Assembly (NCBI GenBank): GCA_028583405.1
Contig: CM053250.1
Span: 40,970,230 to 41,034,229 of the forward strand
DNA length: 64,000 nt
Source of the DNA: Pogonophryne albipinna
Lineage: Eukaryota > Chordata > Actinopteri > Perciformes > Artedidraconidae
Direction of reading: 5' to 3'
The notes under the pieces are model-generated. The model saw only the letters and a list, made by a program, of their open reading frames with translations, was not told where the DNA came from and ran no database searches. Each line of letters begins with the position of its first letter. The first letter of the stretch is position 1. A program made the position numbers and the translations under genes. Shown here in pieces: positions 31,271-43,467 of this stretch.

Positions 31271-32924
31271 TATATACACTGAACAAAAATATAAATGCAA
31301 CACTTTTGTTTTTGCTCCCATTTTTCATGAGATGAACTCAAAGATCTAAAACATTTTCTATAAACACAAAATAACCATTTCTCTCAAATATTGTTCACAA
31401 ATCTGAAAAAATCTGTGATAGTGAGCACTTCTCCTTTGCAGAGATAATCCATCCCACCTCACAGGTGTGGCATATCAAGATGGTGATTATATATGGCGTT
31501 ATATTTGTGCCTCTATCCTGAGCACGCAATGAAACATGTTGAGCATAGAAAATGCGATTGAGCGCGCACTTGAACATTTTTGAGCACAGAGAAATATATT
31601 TTCTCTCATAAAACTCCTGCTCCGTGCGCAAGCAGACCGCTGCACGCGCTCTCTCTCCCTCGCTCGCTCGACCTCTCCAGCCTGTGCGCGCTCAGCTTTG
31701 CCTGCGCTCGATCAAGTTGTCACAGCGTTACAAATGTGCCACAAAACCAACCAATCGGAGAACTCGAGAAGGTCAATTCTGATTGGCTGGTCGTCTCCAA
31801 TCATATCTTCTATCTGAGATGAGAGAGGGATTTTCGGTTGCCATCAGGCTGTTGACGTTCTTATTACACATCTATCGTTGACATTTACAGGACATGACAG
31901 ACTCCAATGAAGAGAATAGCACGCCACAGTGTCAGGTGAGTTATACATTTCTAGTGTTCTGATATCACGTTATTGTTTGCAATGCCTGAGTTTGCTAGCC
32001 GGCAACATAGCTATAGGGGTAGTTTAAGCAAACCGCTAACAAACCGTAGCATACATGTACATGAACCCTTCTGAGGTATTGATTACTTGCTGTAAGCATT
32101 AGAGGTGGCAGAATGACAAAACATGTTTCTCTCTCTATCACAATTTTGGGTTGACCAGAACCTGGACCAACTTCTGTTTCCTGTTCTACAATGGACATCG
32201 AGCTTGCGTTAATTTTCAACCGGACAGATGAGGCTAGGATACCGGATAAAGTTAGCAACACACGTTAACCTAGCCTATTAATCCGTTCTCCTAATGTTAT
32301 TTCCTCCAACGTTGTGGAATTAGAGAAAAGGGGCTTCTTAACGTGCTTTTATCCGGGGTGGAGGGAGTTACATATTAGTTAAATATAACATTGGGGCGTG
32401 TGATTGTAGTGGGTGGAGGAGGTGGTGAAATGATCATATCCATTTTGGAGTTCAAGCTAGTATAATATTAGTCTAGATGGAAATAGGGGTCCACGCGCAC
32501 CCCTCGGAATTTTTTATGCCACCTGATTTTTCTTAATCCTTAAAGTGTCTACTTTCAGAATCTGCCAGGTGCCAAGCTGAAATAATATCCGAAAGGCTCC
32601 ATTTTTAACCCTTTATTGCACCTAACCCAAAACCGAAACATTAAAATTTGATGTAGCAAGAGGCATAACCTTTGAAGTGAACAACATACAGAGACAAATG
32701 AATACATTTTTCCATACAATTCTGACCCTAAGAATTCAATGGGATGGTTATTTTTGACATTTGACAACATTTTGACTGTATTTCTGGACAAAAACAGCAA
32801 AAAAATGCAAAAAATGTGTGTATGACCAACTACCTTTTCAACACATAGGGTGAATATATGTTCACAATCAGTTTTTCTCTAATCCTTTAAATGAAATGAA
32901 ATTATTAAATAAAATCTTGTTGGG

Positions 32925-33025
32925 TTTATTTTTAACTCTTTATTGCACCAAAATCAAACATGAAAGATGATGTAAAGTGTGATATAATTACAACGTGAAC
33001 AATGAATACATTTACCGTTTCATGT
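32925..33025. repeat. Degenerate internal copy of the left-arm sequence
   Basis: TTTTTAACTCTTTATTGCACC ... GTGAACAATGAATACATTTA repeats, with losses, the order of words in the arm at about 32605-32710 (TTTTTAACCCTTTATTGCAC ... ATGAATACATTTTTCC). It overlaps the 3' UTR of the nuclease gene and supplies minus-strand AATAAA-like signals. Confidence 0.55.
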
Positions 33026-33051
33026 CACTACCAACTTGCTGACCTAAACTA

Positions 33052-36000
33052 CTCATCATCCTCATCGTCACTGAAGAGATCTTCTAATTCAATTTCTTCC
33101 ATCGCCAGCTCTTCATCCTCATGCTCGTACTCTCCACCCACTTCACCCACAGACAAGTTATTGTTGGCGTAATCGGTCACCTTGTCAAGAGCTGCGTGCT
33201 CTTCTGACTCTGCTCTCTGAGCCAGTACCTCAACAAGAGAAGGAGGGAGGATGGGTCCAATTGCCCAGACCGGTTCCAACACCTCCTCTTCTCCTGTCTT
33301 CTCCCAGCCCATGCCTGGATCATGTGGTTTTGGGCTCTCGATTATTGCCTTGTCTGCTCTCTTATAGAAGGCGACTCTGTAGTTGGCTCGCTGGACATGT
33401 GGAATGAGACAGACCTTGGGGGGAGGCAGGCGTTCCAGGTCTACTTTTGACTTGGAGTCCAGGACTTTGTCAGCGCCGACCATCTTTCTCATCATTTTCA
33501 CCCGTACTGTGTCAACTGATGTCATCCATGCTTGGCCATACATAATGCATGTGAAGCTCTCCATCTCCTCTTGAAGCTCATCAGTGACCATCCAGTCTGC
33601 ACCAAGCTGCCTGAAAGCTTTGTGGAGTTTAGGAGTCTTCTCCAGCTTCTTCAGGGGATTCACCTTGCCTTTGCCTTTAAAAGCGCTGGTACAGTCCTCC
33701 CCAGTAAAGACGTAGAATCCCAGCAGTGTGCTAGTCAGGGCCCAGTGATTCCGACAGTTCTGTCACATTTATCAGTGTGCGATGTTTGCCAGAGCCGTGG
33801 TCAAGGTAGATGGAGAGGTTGATCCTGCTGGCATGGTAGAGGAGGATCATCAGGATGTCTGTGTCAGGTGTCCTCACCACACTGGACTTGTACCCCAATT
33901 TGACAGCCTGGTGGAGGTACAGAACAATCCGGCTGTCTGTCTCCTCCTGGTTGGATCGCAGTTCATAGATCTCAGAAGTCTGGACCTGTAACAATCAAAC
34001 AAAGTAAATGAATACTACTACATATTTTAACAAATTAACATTTTAAGTTATGCAGTTTTTGTCATATGTATTAAGAGCCCAATTATGGTCTGCAATTGTA
34101 TGTGTGTGTCACGCTTTTTCTGTCAACGTACTTTTCCATTTGTTGATGTTAGGTCATAAGATCTTCCGTCAACACACACCACTGCTTTCATGCTCTTCTC
34201 AATCCGGGATGCTGCCTCATTGCTCCCCCAGACCCTGAGAAGCAGGTCACATAGCTGCTTCTTGTTAAGCTCATTGCCAAGGAATGACTTAAAGTCATAG
34301 GGCCTCCGGGTGTTTGGACCATCAATTATGCGCTTCTCAGAAGAGCCACGTCTGAGCCTCTCCTGGGCTTTGATGGAATCTGGCTGGTAGCAATCTGTAG
34401 AGAACACAAAATGGTGCTTGGCAACCATTTGGTCCAGGAGCTGCATGCAAATCCCTCCGAAGGTCGGTGGGAGGTTGGACATCATGTGGAAGAGAGCGTT
34501 GCCATCCTGTATGAAGAGGGCATCATTGGGGTAAGGTACGTCTTCGTCCCTGTCCTGCAGCAGATGTTGAAGGATAGTGGCCTTGTTGGTTTTAGCAAAA
34601 TAGCCATCCGGAGAGCCAAGGGCATGAGGAACAGGTGAGAGGGGATACCGCATGAGTTCCTCAAGGTTGATGGGCATCTCCATAATCTGCGACTTAACGA
34701 GCAGCTGAAAGGCGAGGTTGCTCTGCTCTTTGTACACAAAGAGCTGGAATGGAAAATAAGGAAATGAGGAAGGCATAAATACAACAGAGTTTTACGGTTT
34801 CATTCCTTTCTGAATAATGTTTTTGTGTAATGAAATATGCAAATGGTATAAGTAAAATCAATATCCACCTTCCCCTGCGCAGATGTAAGTTTGACCCTCT
34901 TGCTGCAGTAATCCATTGTCTTGAGCGTAAGTTTCTTGAGGCGATCAAAGAAGTCTTTCCTCTTGGAAATGAAGCGCTCTTGGATGCCCTGCCTGCAGCC
35001 TCGGCCCGCAGCACGTCAGCCTCAACCTCTGGATCGATGGGAGCTCCAGATGCGAGGGAGTACAGTCGACTTTTGTCTGGGATTCTTCAGGGGTTTGTGA
35101 AGCCATTGATGGCAGAGATGACGCTCTGTACCGCTAATTCAGACTTTTTGATTTGGGCAGGCTCCAGCTCACGGTGCTTGCCTGCTTTCGGCATCTCAGG
35201 GTCGTCAATCATGCCACACATCTCAAGAGTAAGCTCATAGAGCTGAGCGCGGGCAGAGGTTGTGCGGCACCATTTCTGGTATGCGCCACAGTTGTTGAAG
35301 AGACCTAGTAGACCACCTGCAATGTAGAGAGGGAGAAGTCTGAATTTTAGCGTCACAACCAACATGAACATGGAAATTAAATATAGGTGACTATGTTTGT
35401 GTCCACAAACTGACATACCTGAAGTCTTAGCAAACCTCATGAATGTCTCCTCCATGGTCTTGTCCACTGCTGCGAGAGCCCCTGGGATCAATGATCGTGC
35501 AACAGCTATAGCTCCAAGCTTGATGTAATCAAGAGCACCAGGATGGGAGAGGTCGATGTTTGTGAGAAAGGCCTCAAACCAGGTAAGGTACCTGTAGGAA
35601 ATTAATGATAATTAAAGTTTATTACAACAACTACAATAAGCTCCCACTTATTTTTATATTGAGTATTCAGGGAATGAGTGCATAGATTACCTGGCGTAGT
35701 TGTGGCCATCATACGCAAAGAAGAGATCTGCCATGGCGCCGTTGCAGTGATGGAACAGCTCGAAATTGTTGGTTTTCACAGCAAAATCCATCATAAAGAC
35801 CAGCCTTGCATGATCCATCATGGAGAGCCAGAACATGCCCGTTTTGCCCAGGTGGCCCCTGCGTACCTTGTCTTAGTATTGGAGGTAGTCACCAATCAGC
35901 TTGAGCAGTGTGGGATCCTTCAGAGTGGAGTTGAGGCTCTCAGAAGTGCAAGAGTGGATGAGGTTGAAGAGGATCTCATATGGGATGTCTGGTTTCTCCT

Positions 36001-38430
36001 CCTCTAGAAAAACATTGCACAGCAACCGTTCGAGTGCCTCTGTGACCGCCTTCAGACTGAAGAGAGCCTTGGCATATGACTTCCCGCTCAGGATATTTTT
36101 CAGGCAACCACTGTTTGCGAGGCCAGCTTCTATGAGGATCTCGGTGTAGCCAGCTCCAAGACACTTGCGCCCAGTGAGTCTGCCCATGTAATTCATGGCT
36201 GTGTGGAACTTGCCAATGAGGTTCACATGCTTACTGAATTCCTCCTCGTACTTCCATACTATAGGACAGGCTTTCATGACGACTCCCAGGTCAAACGTGT
36301 TGATGGTGTATGGCTGTCCAACCTCCTCAGTTGCTGCCTCGGATCTCTTGAGTAGCTCATACACTACTGCGTTGTCTGTAATGGGCTGGTTGATGGGGGT
36401 GTAAAAGTCGATGGTAGATTTCCTAGGAGGCACTTTCCCTGTGCTTGAAATAAAACCACCAAATCCAGGCACTTGCTGCTTGCCCTGGCTGCTCAACCAT
36501 CTGCTGAGGAGGTGGGTGTTGTACTGCAACATTGAGGCATCATATGACACTTGGTTCTCAGCAGGAGGGGTAAAGTTGGCATTCTTGGGGAATTTGGGGC
36601 CAACTCTTTTGAATGCCAGCTCTGGCAGCGTCTCGGGAGGCGTGATGTTAAGGCTTCTCATCTTGGATGACCTGTCATAGAGAGGAAGGGTCCTTTTCTT
36701 GGTGCTCACATGGCTCTCCTTCACTTCTTGAATCATGATTCCCCCGGCGCTGTTTACCACATTTGAACCATGAACGTTGGTGGTGATTCTGTTCAGGTTG
36801 TCCCACTCGCTGTGAAAAACAGTGTTTCCCTCGCCAGTGATGATTTGAGGGGTCAGGTTGGTGGACATCTCATCAAAAGCCTTGGCCATGGCTGTCTCAA
36901 GTTCCATACTGAAGTCATATGTCTCTGAGTGTCCTAGTCGTGAAAGGATGGTTGTGAGCTGTAAAGATAAACAAATGTTTTTTTTATCAATATCAAATAC
37001 CTGTATGAAGCATAGTTGAGCAATGACAATGTAGGACCTCATAAGCAATAAGTTAGCTGATCACTCACCTGTTTGCTTCGATAGAGGTGCCGAAGTGTGG
37101 CACACAGGAGGATGTGCTTTGGGAGTATCCACTTGCTGTTAGTTGCTGCTCGACACACATCTTGTGTAATCGAATAGACCAGCCTCTGCGTCTTCTCACA
37201 CTTTTCTTCATCAAGTGTCCCAGTCACCACTGAGCTCAGAAATTGTACAAGATGCTCTGGGAGCAGTTCATCCATTTTCACAGCATCCAGCTCCTGTGCA
37301 GTTGGGGGCCATGGTAGCTCCGTTGACTCTTTGAATGCCTTTTTAATGTGAGAATTGAGGGTGAGTGCTGCTTCTTGTAGTTGATCAGATGTTCCAAGTT
37401 TGTACGCACATTTAACTGCTTCATCTACAGTAATGCTTGAGCTGTATATAAGGTTCAATTCAAGACAACCATGGTGTGGTACCTTTGAGAATATGAGTTC
37501 GCGAGATATGTCTTTGTCTCCTTGTAAACGTCTTGCCAATTTCTCACTGCGGTATTCAGGATTAGGAAAACCTTCACGTTCCAGTGTCTTCCTGTACAAG
37601 TTGCACATGGATCTTAGCTGGACGACTTCTTTGTGTTCAACCACATTCCTAAGAATGTAATCCTTTACTACACAATAGGACTTGTCATGTGCTGCCATTT
37701 TCCGGGCCTGCGGGCTGTCAATGTTGTCTGCTGCCTTTTTTCCTCTCTTCCTTCCATGCTCATGGTTTTGGTACTCATTGTTGAAGTTATTTCTGCATAT
37801 TGGATGATACTGAGCTTCCATAGCAAAGAGGTCCTTGCCCTGCACCTTGCGATAAAGATCCTCTTTCTTCAATTCCTGTGCCCTAGGTTCGATAACTTTC
37901 CAGGCTGGTTCTTTGTGTTTCCAACTCTGAAACTTTTTTAGCTCTTCAGTCTTCCCCTTGAACTTGGTTGTTGTTTTGTCACAGAAGATACACTGATTTG
38001 GGAACAAGAAGGAACACCGAGCCCCTTCAGTTTGACTTGAGAGACATTTGGGATGGCGTAGGGAGTCCTTTATCGATGACGATGATTCACCAGATGTAGA
38101 AGCCTTTGACACTTTTAAACGATCCAATTTCCCTGTGAAGGTTTTGTAGCAGTTTTGATGATAGCCAGTTTTATCCAAAGGCAAGCCTTCTAACGTCAAT
38201 GGTATTTGGTCACAAATATCCTTCATGCGGTATGGTGAGGTGGCTGTTTCGCAGAGTCTCATATCACGAACACTGTGTAGATACGATAGCTTCTCGCTTG
38301 CCCCCCCCTTGCATTTGCCGAGCATGATAAAATTACCATACTCAGAAGTTGAGACATGTAAAATACATGTTATCGATCTAATCTTCTTTGGAGGCACTTC
38401 AGCTGTGTTACAATGTTTCCTTTTTCCCAT
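33052..38430 (-). pseudogene. Transposon-encoded ~1,600-aa protein with Cys/His N-terminus and FEN/XPG-like (PIN-like) nuclease C-terminus
   Basis: Exons on the minus strand: 37069-38430 (ATG at 38430, donor CAG|GTGAGT), 35691-36958, 35419-35591, 34869-35316, 34132-34743, and 33052-33985; all have GT/AG borders and matching phases. Exon 1 carries GYHQNCYKTF and a CIFCDK...YHPICRNNF Cys/His pattern (probable zinc site). The exon 1/2 junction reads LYRSKQ-LTTILSRLGHSETYD. Exon 5 has IQDGNALFH, FVFSTDCYQPDSIKAQERLR; exon 6 has NQEETDSRIV, then VVRTPDTDILMILL and TGEDCTSAFKGKGK. These acidic motifs follow the order of FEN/XPG nucleases (DG, VFD..P.IK..ER, E-E-x-D, D-T-D, G-x-D helix-turn-helix). 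Breaks: TAA at 35873-35875, TGA at 35087-35089, frameshifts near 34985 and 33730. I see no DDE domain. Function in transposition is inference. Confidence 0.7.
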
Positions 38431-38715
38431 TGTCAGCAGTTTATGAAGTAATCAGCCTGAATAAAGAAATTAGAAACATTAGATAGCTACCAACACTCTG
38501 AGGAGGACCAAATGATGAAGTATACAATGTTTCCTTTTTCCTATGGTTAGTATGAGTAATCAAACTGAAAATAAAGAAAAACATTATCTAGCTACTAACT
38601 TAGCTAGCTACCAACACTATAGTCAAGAATACAATGTTTTTTCCTTTTCCCTATTGTTAGTAGTGAGTAATCAGCCTGAAAATGCTGAAAAACATTAGCT
38701 AGCTATCAACTCAGC
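38411..38715. repeat. Three tandem copies of the start-codon region of the nuclease gene
   Basis: CAATGTTTCCTTTTTCCC-like sequence begins at 38411, 38525 and 38632 (spacing 114 and 107 bp), each followed by TAGTGAGTAATCAGCCTGAA-like and AGCTAGCTACCAAC words. Only the first copy has the ATG (38428-38430 as CAT on plus); the others read ATA at that place. Confidence 0.8.
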
Positions 38716-41700
38716 TAGCAACCAACTTAGCTAGCTACCAATTTAGCTAGCTACCAACACTACTTAGTCAAGATTACAGATGTGATTTCTGTATACATTT
38801 TGTTGAAGAATTACTTGTATATGACTATTAGGTATATCTTAATAATAGTTAATAATAATTATTAATAATACTTACTAAGAAAATCCTTGAGATTGTTCCC
38901 AAAGAAAGCAGTGGGAGACTGCCATTTGCAGGTAGCCAGGTACCAGGTAACCAACGGCAACCAACTGTCAACCAACTGCCGAGCCCCGGTCACCAACATC
39001 ATCAGCTTGGTACACAATATTATCCAAAAATAAACACTTAAAGTATTAGAAAAAAACTGATTGTGAACGAATATTCACTATGCACTTTAAAAAATGAAAA
39101 GGTAGTTGGTCATACACACATGTTTGGTCATTTCTTGCTGTTTTTGTCCAGAAATACAGTCAAAATGTTGTCAAATGTCAAAAATAACCATCCCATTGAA
39201 TTCCTAGGGTCAGAATTGTATGGAAAAATGTATTCATTTGTCTCTGTATGTTGTTCACTTCAAAGGTTATGCCTCTTGCTACATCAAATGTTAATGTTTC
39301 GGTTTTGGGTTAGGTGCAATAAAGGGTTAAAAATGGAGCCTTTCGGACATTATTTCAGCTTGGCACCTGGCAGATTCTGAAAGTAGACACTTTAAGGATT
39401 AAGAAAAATCAGGTGGCATAAAAAATTCCGAGGGGTGCGCGTGGACCCCTATTTCCATCTAGACTATATAGTTAACGAACGTTACACAATAATAAGGAAG
39501 AGAGTTATTTGTGTGATACATCGCTATTGATATGGATTTAGAGTAGATATTTGAGACTTCCAAACAGTAAACAAAAACGTAACTTATGGGTGAGTGTTTT
39601 TAGCAGAGCCATATAATGTCTTTGTGATTCTGTTGATTATTACCTGTCTGTATTATGTTGCAGCTCAGCTGATTTTGGATTGATGGCAAAGGGAGAGGGA
39701 CTTAAGTGAGAGTGAAAACACAAGGTAAGTTTAAAATAGGTCAGCAATTTCTCATCCTATAGGTTGCTAGATGTATCTAACCCTTTCTCCTGTCTCCCTC
39801 TCTCAGCACAAGAACCCCAGGGGGATTCAATGGAGCCTGAAGACCTGCAATGAGACCCTCACCCTGCACCTGAGTCTCAACTCCCAGAGTTTAGCAAGCC
39901 TCTCCCTGTTCCTTATTTTTGATTAAACAAACATTAAGCTTCCCAATGGTGTGGTCTTCGTTTTGTGAAAAATATGATTACCTCACATGTGTTGTTGATG
40001 TTGTTGTCTTTTGTGATAGTTAAATTGCTCCTGCTGACTTGAGCCAGCCATTCTTTCCTCCTCTCTGTGTCAGTGGGGAAACTTCACATGTGTACTCCTT
40101 TCTCTGAGCGCTTGGAGCATCCCCAGGCAGCACAGCAAACCATGGGGGAGACGATATGCCGGACAACACGGAGGAAAAGGCACAGACAAACGGCATGATA
40201 TGCTATTCAATGTTTATTGAATTCCATTTATTTACAATGGATGTTCCTAAAACAACACATTTAACATCATCATCATGCTGCTGCTGCTGCTGGCCCTTTG
40301 ACTCATTGTGCTGTCAGTTGACAATCATTGATAGGCACCTGTGGGTCTCCTGTCCTTTCTGAAAGCCATAAAGAAGATATTACTCATTTAGATTACTTGT
40401 GTCCTCAATTACCAGGGGATTACTGAAACCACCATGAATTAAAGAAATGGTAGAAATGTATCTAATCAGAATTTTGAAACCTTCCTTCCCTCCTTCTAAA
40501 TATATCAATAAACATCAGGAAGCTCCTGACTACCATTCAGTTTAAGAAGATAATATTTGTTTTAAAGAATTCAAAGCAATAAACAACAGCAACAGGCTCT
40601 AACCAAGGCAACGTTAGCCTAACATGTATATGTTAACAAGTAAGATAGCTGTTCACACTATGTATATTTTCTACTTTTTGTAATGCTATGTTATTTCTAT
40701 TTAAGATGTTTACATTTTTGATTGTTTAATTCTAGTCTTTTAACTGTCTAATGTACAATGCCTCCTTGTCTTTTGCTGCTGCAGCGTAAACATTTCCCCA
40801 ATTGGTATCAATAAAGTACTTCTTATTTTATCTTAATCCTCAAATATTAGCACATTTTACTTAAAAAACAAACAAACACATTGATGTAACTACATACACA
40901 TATCGATATGTTGTATACATATTGCAAATCAAAACCTTTATTGACCACTAATTACCAAAAATGTGATTTCTATCCTGTTATTAATGCATTCAAATCGTGA
41001 TTCAAATGGCCCGCCACAAACTTCCGGGAACTTTCTGAGTCTCTCTGAACCACGTGATGATCATTTTGGACTTCCGCTGTCGCAACTCTTCTCTCTACAT
41101 CGCGCTGGACCAGCCAATCAGAATTGACCTTCTCGAGTTCTCCGATTGGTTGGTTTTGTGGCACATTTGTAACAAAGCTGAGCGCGTACAGGCTGGAGAG
41201 GTCGAGCGAGCGAGGGAGAGAGAGCGCGTGCAGTGGTCTGCTTGCGCACGGAGCAGGAGTTTTATGAGAGAAAATATATTTCTCTGTGCTCAAAAATGTT
41301 CAAGTGCGCGCTCAATCGCATTTTCTATGCTCAACATGTTTCATTGCGTGCTCAGGATAGAGGCACAAATATAACGCCATAATTAGACAGCATGATTATT
41401 GCACAGGTGTGCCTTAGGCTGGCCACAATAAAAGGCCACTCTAAAATGTTCAGTTTTATCACACAGCACAATGCCACAGATGTCGCAAGTTTTGAGGGAG
41501 CGTGCAATTGGCATGCTGACAGCAGGAATGTCCACCAGAGCTGTTGCCCGTGAATTGAATGTTCATTTCTCTACCATAAGCCGTCTCCAAAGGCGTTTCA
41601 GAGAATTTGGCAGTACATCCAACCGGCCTCACAACCGCAGACCACGTGTAACCACACCAGCCCAGGACCTCCACATCCAGCATGTTCACCTCCAAGATCG

Positions 41701-42377
41701 TCTGAGAGCAGCCACTCGGACAGCTGCTGCAACAATCGGTTTGCATAACCAAAGAATCTCTGCACAAACTGTCAGAAACCGTCTCAGGGAAGCTCATCTG
41801 CATGCTCGTCGTCCTCATCGGGGTCTCCACCTGACTCCGGTTCGTCGTCGTAACCGATTTGAGTGGGCAAATGCTCCCATTCGATGGCGCCTGGCACGTT
41901 GGAGAGGTGTTCTCTTCACGGATGAATCCCGGTTTTCACTGTTCAGGGCAGATGGCAGACAGCGTGTGTGGCGTCGTGTGGGTTAGCGGTTTTCTGATGT
42001 CAATGTTGTGAATCGAGTGGCCCATGGTGGTGGTGGGGTTATGGTATGGGCAGGCGTATGTTATGGACGACGAACACAGGTGCATTTTATTGATGGCATT
42101 GTGAATGCACAGAGATACCGTGACGAGATCCTGAGGCCCATTGTTGTGCCATTCATCCACGACCATCACCTCATGTTGCAGCATGATAATGCACGGCCCC
42201 ATGTTGCAAGGATCTGTACACAATTCCTGGAGGCTGAAAACATCCCAGTTCTTGCATGGCCAGCATACTCACCGGACATGTCACCCATTGAGCATGTTTG
42301 GGATGCTCTGGATCGGCGTATACGACAGCGTTTTCCAGTTCCTGCCAATATCCAGCAACTTGGCACAGCCATTGAAG

Positions 42378-43467
42378 TAGTGTTAATTTCGTTGACTAAA
42401 ACTATGACGAAATATGTTCGTCAACGACCTTTTTTTCCATGACGAAAACGAGACGATGACGAGACGGCACCGACGGCAGTAAACAATAACTGAAAAGTGA
42501 CGAGACGAAAATGTAGTTTACTAAATAAAAACTATGCCAAAATCTCTCTTTACTTTCGTTGACGAAAAATGAGGCGACGAAATATTATCAAAGATAACGT
42601 TACATCTCTGATAGTCAGTTTTTCTCCCTGCAGTTCCATTTCCGGTGCTGCGGCTGGGCAGCAGCTCTGTGTCTGTGCTGCGCGTGGCGGTAGATTTGAA
42701 TTACACCGGGCAGCGGCACACTGTGAACTGTCAGGAAGACTCGGGTCTAACTCATGGTCTAACTAACCTTATTTAACAGAAAATAAAATGGCAACAACAG
42801 GGCTTGGGAGCAGTGGTCGCACTCGCGTTAACCGAATACCCCCCCGTCAGCGCGAGTGAGTGATAAATTGTGCACTCGACGGGTAATAATGGATTATGAC
42901 GGAAATGTTACGATCCTGTCCGTCAAAATGACTGACAACGAAAAAGTCTAAAGCCACCACTGCTTGGGAGAAAGAAACGATGTGATATTTGGGCCCATTT
43001 TCGCTACAATGAGGCGGAGAAAAAAAGCAAATGCATTGTCAGAAGGGAAGCAATGTGGCCATAACACAGGTAAAAACACCACAAACCTGACCAGATACTC
43101 TCTGCAAAGCTTCTTAATCATTCAACCTGTGTTTTTCATCAAATAAGGACAAGATATAATCTTATTGTGAAATACGTTTGACTAAAATGACAAATTATTA
43201 GTTTTGGCTAGACTAGTTTGACTGAAATGTTCTATATAATCTGATGACTAAAAAAGACTCAACAGTTTTCATTGACAAAAAGTAGACTAAAATAATTAGT
43301 TTTCTTTGACTAAAATAAGACTAAAATGCTCAGACTTTTAGTCGACTAAATCTTGACTAAATAAAAACAGGATGAAGGTGACGAAATATGACTAAAACTA
43401 AAAAGGAAATTTAACACAGGACTAAGACTAAAACTAAATAAAAAAATAGCTGACGAAATTAACACTA
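42378..43467 (+). mobile_element. hAT element with 8-bp duplication, inside the Tc1 transposase gene
   Basis: Ends TAGTGTTAATTTCGTTGACT and its near reverse complement AGCTGACGAAATTAACACTA; CATTGAAG is duplicated at 42370-42377 and 43468-43475. The 8-bp duplication is diagnostic of hAT. Interior has a first-exon remnant from ATG 42788 (MATTGLGR, then KKRCDIWAHFRYNEAEKKSK from 42972) that looks like the N-terminus of a BED finger; it is cut by the nested MITE at 42811-42962 and loses frame after SKCIV. No catalytic domain remains. Confidence 0.85.
42811..42962. mobile_element. 152-bp hAT-type MITE nested in the hAT element
   Basis: Begins CAGTGGTCGCACTCGCG and ends GCCACCACTG; CTTGGGAG is duplicated on both sides (42803-42810, 42963-42970). 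It splits the BED-finger exon after its eighth codon. Fourth layer of insertion at this locus. Confidence 0.85.

Larger units (their letters stand above)
32469..39466 (-). mobile_element. 7-kb long-TIR DNA element encoding a FEN/XPG-like nuclease protein
   Basis: Inverted arms of about 400 bp: 32469-32890 and 39050-39466 (outermost bases TAGTCTAGATGGAAATAGGG). The target duplication is not clear (flanks are ATAT and TATA-like). Between the arms lies a single six-exon gene on the minus strand. Part of the left arm is repeated again inside (about 32925-33025), so the subterminal region has duplicated. Because the element sits within the 9.9-kb element, which sits within Tc1, it is the youngest of the three. 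Academ is the described DNA-transposon class with an XPG-like nuclease; membership here is a hypothesis. Confidence 0.75.
31490..41381. mobile_element. 9.9-kb element with ~300-bp inverted ends inside Tc1
   Basis: 31493-31797 and 41107-41380 are reverse complements (start ATGGCGTTATATTTGTGCCT), apart from a 27-bp indel and point changes. ATTA flanks both sides (31486-31489, 41382-41385); joining the flanks restores the Tc1 sequence. Without the inner 7-kb element it would be about 2.9 kb. The remaining sequence shows no transposase. It contains splice-site-like junctions: a mini-exon ATGACAGACTCC... ending at about 31935 with CAG|GTGAGT, and exon-like stretches at about 39663-39724 and 39809-39925. 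The superfamily is unknown to me. Confidence 0.75.
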
